30,165 nucleotides of DNA from Deltaproteobacteria bacterium UBA7527 (GTDB taxonomy: Bacteria; Desulfobacterota; Syntrophorhabdia; Syntrophorhabdales; Syntrophorhabdaceae). Positions within the stretch are counted from its first letter, which is position 1, and each line of letters starts with the position of its first letter. The notes below the pieces were generated by a model, which did not search any database, had not been told where the DNA came from, and saw only the letters and a program-made list of their open reading frames with translations. The position numbers were made by a program, and so were the translations under genes. Positions 24,072 to 30,165 of the stretch are shown here, piece after piece. Where the stretch lies: the NCBI GenBank assembly GCA_002478225.1, contig DLMV01000075.1:13943-44107 (forward strand), written 5' to 3'.

Positions 24072-26036
24072 TTATATATTCGGCGGATCTACTTCAACGC
24101 GCACGTCGGGAATATCATATATGTTCAGGAGGGATTGATAGAAGGTTGTGTCGTCGTTTCCCTTAAAGATCATTTTCCACCTGTACGCCTTTTTCTTTTG
24201 CAGAAGGGGGCCGGTTGCGTGGTCCACGAGGTGTTGCTGCACCAGCAGTTCTTTTATTTTTTTGACGGCAGCAAGCCCCGTCTCTTTTGTTCTTTTCACA
24301 ACCTCTATCAGGAACATCCTTGTAAACGGCGGGAAATCCGCGTTTTTTCTTTTTCTTAGCTCATCTTTGTAGAACCTTTCCATGTCGAGGAAATGTGCGG
24401 GAACAACCTTTTTCCTGGCATCCATGAAGAAGAAGAGCTCACAAGGGGTGAGGGCGTCAAGCAGATTGATGAGAACATGGAACATCTTCTCTTCGGACCT
24501 GTATCCTGACATCTGCCGTATGTCTTCCCACCCGAACAACAAAAGCGTATGGACATGAACATCGTATAGTTTGGAGAGAGGCTGGGTTCCTATAAGGACA
24601 TAGGGCTGCCTGCCGGGCGGCGACAGGGGTTTTACCCTCTTTTTTCCGGCATCACCTGAAACCCTTGCCACAGGATATTGGGGAAAGGCGTTCTTGAGAT
24701 GTTCCTCGATATATTCTGCTCCGATCCGGCTGAACCGGATTATGTTCCCGCCGCAATGACGGCACTGTTCTTCGAATACAAAATCGCCCGCGCAGTTGCT
24801 GCACGTAAGCCTTCCCGTTTCTTTGTGATAGTTCAGCGTCCCTTCGCACCGCGGGCACAGGAAGGGTTTTTTGCACTCCACACACTGGATAAAGGATCCG
24901 TAATCCTTTCTGGGGGTGTAGATCGCGACGCTTTCCCCGCGCTCAAGCGTCCTTTTTGTTACCGTAACCACCTCCTCGAGCAATGCCCCGTATGATGCGG
25001 CGCTCACCTCATGCATGCGTTCATCATAGTGCCTATCCCGGAGCCATTGATTGTCAACGAAAACAAGCCTCTTTTCCTGAGCGCGGTGAAAGGACTCGAT
25101 CGATGGAGAAGCGCTGCCGATAAAAAGCCCGGCCCTTTCTATCTCAGCCCTTTGTATCGCGATAGTCGGCGAACTGAACTTGAACCCCTCCTCGTTTCTG
25201 TACCCATCCTCTTCGTCCCTTTCAACGATAATGCACGACAGCCTGTTGACCGGGAGAAAAACAGAGCTTTTATTGCCGAGGACCAGGTACCCGCTATCCC
25301 GCCTCACTTTGAAATAGGCCTCCATTCTCTTTTTTAACGGTATAGATGAGCCGTACCAGAGGACGCGGTCTTTAAACGCTTCTGACAGGGTCCGGGAAAA
25401 ATAGGCGCCTGCGGAGAAATAGTCCGGGAGGAGCATCATGACGTTGTTGCCTTTATCCAGATGGGTTGAGATGAGGTGGAGATATCTCTCAAAACGGTTT
25501 GAAATGTCTCCGGAATAAAGAACCTTCTCGCTGTTCGCATTGTTCATCACCGTAGTGCCGGCCGGCAGGAAATCCCCTCCGGTCAGCGCGTCAAAGAGCG
25601 TGGCAGAACCTTCGCTGAGGTACTGCATGAGAGCGGTTTTGCCTGTACTCTTTAGCGCCTTCCCGAGGCGCATGTTGTCGAGCGCCACAGATGACCGCGC
25701 ATTTGACCTGACGGAAAGATAGCGCTCTATGTGCAGGTTCGAGGGCAGCGCATATTTCAGGACAATGCCCAACGGGGCAACATAATAGTGCGACGCCCAC
25801 TCCACCAGATCGGCAAGCGGGGCGGTAAGAAGGGGGAAGAAATCGCGCACCTCGATAACCTGCTTAAGTCTTGGGTTGACCCCTTCTTCGAAGCCGGCGA
25901 CGAACCCTGTCAGCGTTTTATCGTGGAATGGAACAGCGACCCTGCTGTATTTGCGGACATAAGGCCCCCAATCATCGGGCGCAACATAGGAGAACGTTTT
26001 TGTTACAGGGATCGGCAAGGCGACATGAACGATCAT
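24072..26036 (-). CDS. PriA-like primosomal protein lacking helicase motifs
   Basis: The 654-residue protein has the PriA DNA-binding N terminus (VALPIPVTKTFSYVAP, RVAVPFHDKTLTGFVAGF). The eight-cysteine zinc region is complete (Cys385, 388, 394, 397, 412, 415, 425, 428), and the C-terminal domain contains FPPFTRM. The helicase motifs are gone: no GSGKT at the motif I position (about 171-186), a disrupted DEEH (VERDEEDGYRNEEG, 271-284), GTQPLSKLYDV instead of GTQMIAKGHDF, and no QVAGRAGR (516-529). At 654 residues it is shorter than the 732 of E. coli PriA. It probably recognises forks or loads proteins without ATP-driven unwinding, as known for actinobacterial PriA. It overlaps murI by ATGA. 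Confidence 0.83.
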   Translation of the reverse strand: MIVHVALPIPVTKTFSYVAPDDWGPYVRKYSRVAVPFHDKTLTGFVAGFEEGVNPRLKQVIEVRDFFPLLTAPLADLVEWASHYYVAPLGIVLKYALPSNLHIERYLSVRSNARSSVALDNMRLGKALKSTGKTALMQYLSEGSATLFDALTGGDFLPAGTTVMNNANSEKVLYSGDISNRFERYLHLISTHLDKGNNVMMLLPDYFSAGAYFSRTLSEAFKDRVLWYGSSIPLKKRMEAYFKVRRDSGYLVLGNKSSVFLPVNRLSCIIVERDEEDGYRNEEGFKFSSPTIAIQRAEIERAGLFIGSASPSIESFHRAQEKRLVFVDNQWLRDRHYDERMHEVSAASYGALLEEVVTVTKRTLERGESVAIYTPRKDYGSFIQCVECKKPFLCPRCEGTLNYHKETGRLTCSNCAGDFVFEEQCRHCGGNIIRFSRIGAEYIEEHLKNAFPQYPVARVSGDAGKKRVKPLSPPGRQPYVLIGTQPLSKLYDVHVHTLLLFGWEDIRQMSGYRSEEKMFHVLINLLDALTPCELFFFMDARKKVVPAHFLDMERFYKDELRKRKNADFPPFTRMFLIEVVKRTKETGLAAVKKIKELLVQQHLVDHATGPLLQKKKAYRWKMIFKGNDDTTFYQSLLNIYDIPDVRVEVDPPNI

Positions 26037-26857
26037 GAAGAGAGAAGAAAATCTTTGAAGTCAAGGTTTTTAAGAGACTTAACGCGCGAAAGCTGCTCGC
26101 CGAGGAGACGGCCTCCAATCTCTTCAAACGCCTCCGGCGCATCGGTTACGAAATATTCGCAGCCGCCCTTGATCTTATCGTTCAGGAGTTGTTTTTTCTC
26201 CAGGGTATTTTTAACCTCTTTTGCTGTCTCCCGGCCTGTATGAACGATCGTTACGCCTTTGCCCGCAACCTTTTTTATCACCTTCTCTAATGCCGGGTAA
26301 TGCGTGCACCCCATCACAAGGACGTCAATATCAGATCGCTTCAGGTCGCCAAGATATTTCTCAGCCATAAGATATGCAACCTCATCGTTCTCAAGGCCTT
26401 CTTCCACGATGGGGACAAAGAGGGGGCACGGGCGCGAGATGACGATAGTGTCCGGGCTTATCTTTTTAATTGACCTTTCGTATGCCATGCTTCTGATCGT
26501 GCCCTTTGTGCCGATAACGCCTATTCTGCTGTTTTTTGTGTGGTTCACCGCTTCTTTTGCGCCGGGATCGATAACGCCGACGACGGGAATAGGCAATTTT
26601 TTCTGAAGAATGTTCAGGGCGAATGCCGATGAGGTGTTGCAGGCAATGACGAGGAGCTTTATCCCCTTGGTAAGAAGGAACAACGCGCTTTCAAGTGCAT
26701 ACTTCGTGACGGTCTGCGGCGACTTGTTCCCGTATGGCAAGCGAGCCGTATCGCCGAAGTAGACGATATGTTCATGGGGAAGAAGCGCCTTCACCTCTTT
26801 GAGCACGGTGAGCCCGCCGACGCCCGAATCGAACATGCCTATCGAGAGATCCCGCAT
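26033..26857 (-). CDS. murI: Glutamate racemase
   Basis: The 274-residue protein carries the MurI motifs: FDSGVGGLTVLKE with Asp10-Ser11, YFGDTARLPYGNKS, catalytic Cys73 in ACNTSS, and the second catalytic Cys184 in GCTHYP. It makes D-glutamate for the peptidoglycan stem peptide in the cytoplasm. The start at 26857 lacks a Shine-Dalgarno; a -10-like CATAAT ends 8 nt upstream with TTGACT 15 bp before it. It is followed by the priA-like gene in an ATGA overlap. Confidence 0.95.
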   Translation of the reverse strand: MRDLSIGMFDSGVGGLTVLKEVKALLPHEHIVYFGDTARLPYGNKSPQTVTKYALESALFLLTKGIKLLVIACNTSSAFALNILQKKLPIPVVGVIDPGAKEAVNHTKNSRIGVIGTKGTIRSMAYERSIKKISPDTIVISRPCPLFVPIVEEGLENDEVAYLMAEKYLGDLKRSDIDVLVMGCTHYPALEKVIKKVAGKGVTIVHTGRETAKEVKNTLEKKQLLNDKIKGGCEYFVTDAPEAFEEIGGRLLGEQLSRVKSLKNLDFKDFLLSS

Positions 26858-26865
26858 GGAGAAAG

Positions 26866-26892
26866 ATTATGGGAGATACCATGAAAAGTCAA
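26866..26892 (-). promoter_or_regulatory. Possible promoter of murI-priA
   Basis: On the minus strand TTGACT (26887-26892) and CATAAT (26866-26871) are spaced by a short 15 bp. The -10 ends 8 nt before the ATG, leaving no room for a ribosome-binding site. Confidence 0.4.
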
Positions 26893-26956
26893 GGGATATG
26901 AAAAAGCCGTGAGCAACAGACCCGTAAGTCGTAAGGGGGGAAAGGAGCAGGACCGC

Positions 26957-26991
26957 GTGAATCGTGAAATGCATGATGTGCAACGGGTGAG
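26957..26991 (+). repeat. Degenerate heptamer tandem repeat (GTGAATC words)
   Basis: The units GTGAATC, GTGAAAT, GCATGAT, GTGCAAC and GGGTGAG run without gaps. A shorter pair, GTAAGTC and GTAAGGG, lies at 26924-26937. They occupy the region between murI and the cassette array. Confidence 0.45.
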
Positions 26992-27336
26992 CATCGGTGC
27001 CTGGATCTTCCCGCAAACACCCAATTAAACCAGCTAATGGCAATAGCAAAAACCGGACCTCTTACTCTGTTTGGGTTTTGTGCCTTCGGCTCTTTTGCCC
27101 TCTGTTGCCCTTCTCTCACAACGGCTTGCTCAGGAACGGTTTAATTGAGAGGTTAGTCTCGAGCAACCGGTAAAGAATTTCATTGCATTTTTATGACCCT
27201 TGGAGGAAGATTATAAAAGGAGTGGGTAAGCGGGGGACACATCAACCAACAAGAGACTCTTTGGGATGGTTATTGAATTATTGAAGAACGTCCCCATCGG
27301 CCCAAAAGGGAACGAAACCTTGAGATTCAAAAAATT
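26992..27336. other. Region before the first attC site
   Basis: I see no complete gene. If the array is normal, the 3' part should belong to a cassette whose attC is at 27337, but no junction complementary to its GCGTAAC box appears between 26860 and 27336. A short open frame from 27266 runs through the attC site and is not credible. No integrase gene or attI site is recognised. Confidence 0.4.
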
Positions 27337-27398
27337 GCGTAACCCGTCGTTGCACCCAATCGCCGACAAGTCGGCTCTGGGTGAGCTTTTTGTTAGAA
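27337..27398 (+). repeat. Integron attC site A
   Basis: The outer boxes are GCGTAAC (27337-27343) and GTTAGAA (27392-27398). The inner arms are GTTGCACCC (27349-27357) and GGGTGAGC (27379-27386), which pair with one unpaired extra G and one wobble. The spacers are 5 nt on both sides. The centre holds a perfect hairpin GCCGAC-AA-GTCGGC (27362-27375). This is the standard attC fold. The right box reaches into the ribosome-binding site of the first cassette gene. Confidence 0.85.
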
Positions 27399-27407
27399 GG
27401 AGAATAA

Positions 27408-27860
27408 ATGATCACGAGAATCTTGTTGGCCTTGATCGTAGGTTTTACATGTTGTTCCTTGTCTTTTGCTGGTGATCCTGATTCTGGCTACGGCACAAAC
27501 ATAGCCGTGGAATTCATGGTAGACAACAATTTATACAGGCCCCCGATTATTGGTCATTTAGAGTATACTGGCCGATCCTTCGATATTGTTAGTATTTTTG
27601 AGGGGATAGGGGGCATCGGAATACTGACTCAAGCCCAAGTCTACGCTATTAGCGAGAAAGAGATTACTGCAAAAGGCGTACACCATGTTAAGGCCAAAAA
27701 TCAGTACGGAGCCTTCGCCTCCGGCACCATCGACTTTCGCGATCAACTCAAACCGAAGATTACCCTCGTGACGGTAGGAGGTGTGGTTATTACAAACATA
27801 TCCAAAGAAGGTGAGGAGTGGCAAAAGAGGAACATACCAAATATCGTCTTGGGGCAATGA
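27408..27860 (+). CDS. Integron cassette gene: secreted protein of unknown function
   Basis: The 150-residue protein has a signal peptide (MITRILLALIVGFTCCSLSF, cleavage near SFA-GD) and no domain I recognise. The mature part looks like a beta-rich globular domain with many short hydrophobic strands (KITLVTVGGVVITNIS). The AAGGAG ribosome-binding site (27397-27402) overlaps the cassette junction GTTAGAA. The stop lies only 4 bases before attC site B, typical of a cassette gene. It fills a cassette of 532 bp and has its own ribosome-binding site but no promoter of its own. Confidence 0.75.
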   Translation: MITRILLALIVGFTCCSLSFAGDPDSGYGTNIAVEFMVDNNLYRPPIIGHLEYTGRSFDIVSIFEGIGGIGILTQAQVYAISEKEITAKGVHHVKAKNQYGAFASGTIDFRDQLKPKITLVTVGGVVITNISKEGEEWQKRNIPNIVLGQ

Positions 27861-27864
27861 GACC

Positions 27865-27930
27865 TTCTAACCATTCGCTGAAGCGGATCGCGGCCCTGTC
27901 GGGCCACTCCCGCTTAGCTTCCCGTTCGCC
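27865..27930 (+). repeat. Integron attC site B
   Basis: The outer boxes are TTCTAAC (27865-27871) and GTTCGCC (27924-27930). The inner arms GCTGAAGCGG (27877-27886) and CCGCTTAGC (27910-27918) pair perfectly except for one extra G on the left arm, at the place of the extrahelical base of attC sites. The spacers are 5 nt on both sides. A central GGCCC-TGTC-GGGCC hairpin fills the middle. The left box is the exact complement of GTTAGAA at 27392, the junction at the start of this cassette. Confidence 0.9.
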
Positions 27931-27945
27931 TAATGAAATAAGAGA

Positions 27946-28743
27946 ATGACACGAGCGAGAAAGAAGATTGGCACCTGTTGTATTTGCGGAAAAAAAGGCA
28001 ACCTGTCTTTTGAGCACGTGCCTCCGCGATCTGCTTTCAACAACCACCCGGTCTTCGTGGCCAATATCAAGGAGTTGATCGGCAACTGGGATGGCGAGTT
28101 ACGGTCGATAAAAGGAAAAGTGCACCAGTTAGGGGCAGGCGACTACACTCTGTGTGAGAAATGCAATAACGACACCGGGGCATGGTATGGAAATGCTTTT
28201 GCCGATTGGGCTTACCAAGCCTTTCGAGTGCTCACCTTCGCACGGGGTGAACCAAGCCTCTATTACAGCTTCAGGGTATTCCCGTTACGAGTAATAAAAC
28301 AGATAGTATGTATGTTTTTCAGCTCAAACGGCCCGGGCTTCCGAACTGTCCATCCCGAGCTGGTCAAGTTCGTTTTGGACCGGGAGGCCAGGCACCTGAA
28401 GCCGTCCATACGCATCTACACTTACTACAATCTGGCGCCAGTTTCTCGACAATCGGGTGTAGCAAGTTTGCTCAACGTCGAAAGGCGACAAGGTTACACG
28501 TTCAGCGAAATAGCCTATCTGCCGCTTGGGTACCTAATGACCTTGGACTCCGAGGTCCCAGACAAGCGTCCGATTGATATCTCATTTTTCGCAGACTATC
28601 TGTATGACGACCGGAAAGAGTTTTCCCTTAAACTCCCGGTCCTACCCGTCTACACATACTTTCCAGCTGACTACAGGAATCGTGATCAAGTGTTGGCAGA
28701 GGGTGAAGAAAACAGAAATCGCCGAAAGAGGCGAACAAATTGA
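27946..28743 (+). CDS. Integron cassette gene: HNH-endonuclease-like protein
   Basis: The 265-residue protein has an HNH-type zinc module in its first 80 residues: CxxC at Cys11-Cys14, Glu23-His24 in FEHVPPRS, and CxxC plus Asn at Cys70-Cys73-Asn74-Asn75 in LCEKCNNDTG. This order fits the beta-beta-alpha-metal nuclease fold. The remaining 180 residues match nothing I know and may determine the target. It could be a defence or DNA-processing nuclease, but no test of activity is possible from sequence. The stop codon falls inside attC site C (28741-28743). The ribosome-binding site is weak. It is the only gene of an 856-bp cassette. Confidence 0.7.
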   Translation: MTRARKKIGTCCICGKKGNLSFEHVPPRSAFNNHPVFVANIKELIGNWDGELRSIKGKVHQLGAGDYTLCEKCNNDTGAWYGNAFADWAYQAFRVLTFARGEPSLYYSFRVFPLRVIKQIVCMFFSSNGPGFRTVHPELVKFVLDREARHLKPSIRIYTYYNLAPVSRQSGVASLLNVERRQGYTFSEIAYLPLGYLMTLDSEVPDKRPIDISFFADYLYDDRKEFSLKLPVLPVYTYFPADYRNRDQVLAEGEENRNRRKRRTN

Positions 28744-28786
28744 TGGAGCAGACCCCTTACAGTCGCGGCTCATCATAGTGTTAGGC
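28730..28786 (+). repeat. Integron attC site C
   Basis: The outer boxes are GGCGAAC (28730-28736) and GTTAGGC (28780-28786). The inner arms TGATGGAGC (28741-28749) and GCTCATCA (28768-28775) pair with one extra G on the left arm. The spacers are 4 nt on both sides. The left box is the exact complement of GTTCGCC at 27924, the junction at the start of this cassette. The 18-nt centre forms only a weak 3-bp stem. Confidence 0.88.
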
Positions 28787-28827
28787 GACACAAGAATGCG
28801 CAGAACGGAAATGATACAGGAAAGGCG

Positions 28828-29493
28828 ATGAATCGTATTTTACGTTATCTATACGTCGCGGTTTGCGTGACTATTTTGAGCAGCGGCTGGCGCACCTGCT
28901 GCGCGGAAACACCGCCGCAGACACCGACGCTCTCAGATATCGTTTTCATGGGTCTGTGGCCGATAAAGGAATTGGATCCGGACCACTACTCGAAGGAGGG
29001 TCGGCCTTGCCTCAGAAATTATCTCGCAGCCATTGCGCCGGATTCATCCCTCCGGACGTTTGACCCCCCTTCCACGCCCGAAAAGGCGCTGCTTGTCAGG
29101 AGGAGAGCTATGGTGGAACAGATGGTCGCAATACTCGGACGTGAGATACGCGCCGAGGCAGAGGTTTTTGCGTATTCAGTACCCCTTGTGATTGAGTGGG
29201 AGGGTATGAGTGAGGGCCCCGTGGAGGAGGCAAATTTTGTGGACAATTGGTGGAGCAAACGGCCCGGGACACCAATCACCCCATTTCTCCACCTCTTTAA
29301 AGCCCATCGGCTCAGAGCGGGATATGAGGCTGCACGGGCCAGGCACGAGAAAGCTTTCTGGCCAATCCTTGCACGGCGGTATCGGGAGGCGATGAACAAG
29401 GCCAGATCATCAGCCAACCTATTGATTCATTGCATCGCCGATGATCTGGAGGCGCAACCATTTGTCTATCTGGAAGGTCAAGGAAGGCCCTGA
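28828..29493 (+). CDS. Secreted protein of unknown function after attC site C
   Basis: The 221-residue protein has a signal peptide (about residues 1-26, cleavage near CCA-ET) and a mature part with several helical, charged stretches (ALLVRRRAMVEQMVAILGRE, KAFWPILARRYREAMNKAR). I recognise no domain. An AGGAAAGG site precedes the ATG. The gene begins 42 bases after attC site C and ends one base before the next gene, so the two form a pair and may be co-translated. Confidence 0.7.
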   Translation: MNRILRYLYVAVCVTILSSGWRTCCAETPPQTPTLSDIVFMGLWPIKELDPDHYSKEGRPCLRNYLAAIAPDSSLRTFDPPSTPEKALLVRRRAMVEQMVAILGREIRAEAEVFAYSVPLVIEWEGMSEGPVEEANFVDNWWSKRPGTPITPFLHLFKAHRLRAGYEAARARHEKAFWPILARRYREAMNKARSSANLLIHCIADDLEAQPFVYLEGQGRP

Positions 29494-29494
29494 A

Positions 29495-30165
29495 ATGAAA
29501 AAATTGGCATTAGGGGTTATGTTGATTGGCCTATGCTTTACGATGGCACCCTTTTCTGCCGGTGCCTGTTCCTGCGCGTGGCGGGGCCCGTTTCTTGTCA
29601 CAGCAAAGGATGTACCGCTGATCATCCAGGGAAAGATCGTCCGCCACGATACCGGACATTCACCGGCCATGGTTGTTCATGTTTCGGAGGTGCTCAAGGG
29701 GGCAATGCTCGATTCCGGAATGGTCGTTCAGATGGGAGATGGGATGCTCTGTCGTCCGACACTGGGAAGTTTTCCGCTTGGCAGCGAATGGATCCTGGCG
29801 CTCAATGGACCAGGGTCAAAGCCAGGAGAGGGTTGGGCGCTTTCACATTGCGGAGAGTATTGGCTTCGCGTGGAAAATGGCGAGATCATCGGCAGTATCG
29901 ATGGAACACAATCCCAGGTGAAACGGATGCCTTTGGAGGAATTCAAACGCAAATTGCGCTACCCGCGTTTTCATGAGACATTCAATGGCCAGATCGTTCA
30001 AGATAAACGTTTCCGCCGCCCGTTCGGGGACCGTTTCGAATTCATCCTCGAACCCATGCGGCCGGAGGGATGGGAGATTATAGTAAAAGAGATTGGCCGC
30101 GACGAAAACCTGGCGCGTCTGACCCCGCCGCTTCATTTTCTCCCCAACCCAAGATATATAGAAGT
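29495..30165 (+). CDS. Secreted protein, TIMP/netrin-like N terminus (partial)
   Basis: An open frame of 223 codons runs off the right edge with no stop. It has a signal peptide ending near SAGA, so the mature protein would start with Cys25-Ser-Cys27. A beta-rich region follows (VPLIIQGKIVR, MVVHVSEVLKG) with further cysteines at 86 and 119. An N-terminal CxC followed by OB-like strands is the plan of TIMP/netrin (NTR) domains, in which the first Cys bridges to a later one. This is a fold impression only. It starts 1 nt after the previous stop, so the two are a unit. The region from about 180 onward (FEFILEPMRPEGWEII) may be a second domain. Confidence 0.65.
   Translation, partial: MKKLALGVMLIGLCFTMAPFSAGACSCAWRGPFLVTAKDVPLIIQGKIVRHDTGHSPAMVVHVSEVLKGAMLDSGMVVQMGDGMLCRPTLGSFPLGSEWILALNGPGSKPGEGWALSHCGEYWLRVENGEIIGSIDGTQSQVKRMPLEEFKRKLRYPRFHETFNGQIVQDKRFRRPFGDRFEFILEPMRPEGWEIIVKEIGRDENLARLTPPLHFLPNPRYIE

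Noticed and set aside
26250..26256. GTTACGC, the exact complement of the left box of attC site A
   Set aside because: It lies inside the intact murI coding sequence, so it is most likely chance rather than a cassette junction.
27152..27158. GTTAGTC as a possible left cassette boundary
   Set aside because: The matching outer box would be GACTAAC, but attC site A has GCGTAAC, and no inner arms surround it.
27266..27475. 69-codon frame upstream of and through attC site A
   Set aside because: It reads across the recombination site and into the next gene's signal peptide region in another frame, so it is not a real cassette gene.
1..30165. CRISPR arrays, tRNA or rRNA genes and transposase genes
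   Set aside because: I found no regularly spaced identical repeats, no convincing cloverleaf or rRNA segment and no transposase or integrase frame.

Overview
The window is a gene-dense stretch of bacterial chromosome with both strands used, many 4-base ATGA start/stop overlaps and mostly housekeeping genes. The gene set (CarD regulator, YacL-type PIN/TRAM protein, IspD, IspF, two glutamyl-tRNA synthetases, an SMC next to gltX, a sigma-54 two-component pair, a solute:sodium symporter with a tiny partner protein) resembles Deltaproteobacteria in the broad sense (Desulfobacterota), perhaps a Syntrophorhabdus-like lineage. That placement is inferred from gene content only. The left edge holds the first 40 codons of dnaA on the minus strand, and the leader behind it carries DnaA-box-like sequences, so a replication origin may lie at or near this end.

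Layout. 1-1925: dnaA fragment and candidate origin, a secreted thioredoxin-fold protein, an NlpC/P60 lipoprotein and a HAD phosphatase. 1926-6090: an amidohydrolase, methyltransferase and YciO-like cluster, an FmdB zinc ribbon on the opposite strand, then a methyltransferase followed by a Nudix protein with an unusual C-terminal half. 6197-8271: an MFS exporter, a TPR lipoprotein and a two-way terminator. 8288-10204: a coupled small membrane protein and SSS-family symporter with their promoter. 10426-15208: the gltX-smc operon. 15314-15932: an ankyrin-repeat protein. 16168-23331: carD, PIN/TRAM, ispD, ispF, second gltX, histidine kinase and NtrC-family regulator, all on the plus strand and nearly abutting.

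23313-23979 is a compact regulatory unit. Two identical palindromes 33 bp apart, a full IHF consensus and a sigma-54 promoter precede a secreted Lys/Ala/Pro-rich protein, immediately after the sigma-54 activator gene. 24072-26892 holds a PriA-like protein that has lost its ATPase motifs, behind murI.

The right end (27337-30165) is an integron cassette array. Three attC sites can be read base by base. Each cassette junction is the exact complement of the outer box of that cassette's own attC site, which shows that two complete cassettes were inserted by site-specific recombination. No integron integrase is visible. The cargo is a secreted protein of unknown function, an HNH-like protein and, after the last site seen, two secreted proteins, the second open at the window edge.

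Three patterns cut across genes. Several first genes of transcripts lack a Shine-Dalgarno and have a -10 box 5-9 nt before the ATG (probable leaderless mRNAs). Five intergenic spots carry degenerate 7-bp tandem repeats, each with its own word. Two diverged GluRS genes lie about 4 kb apart.
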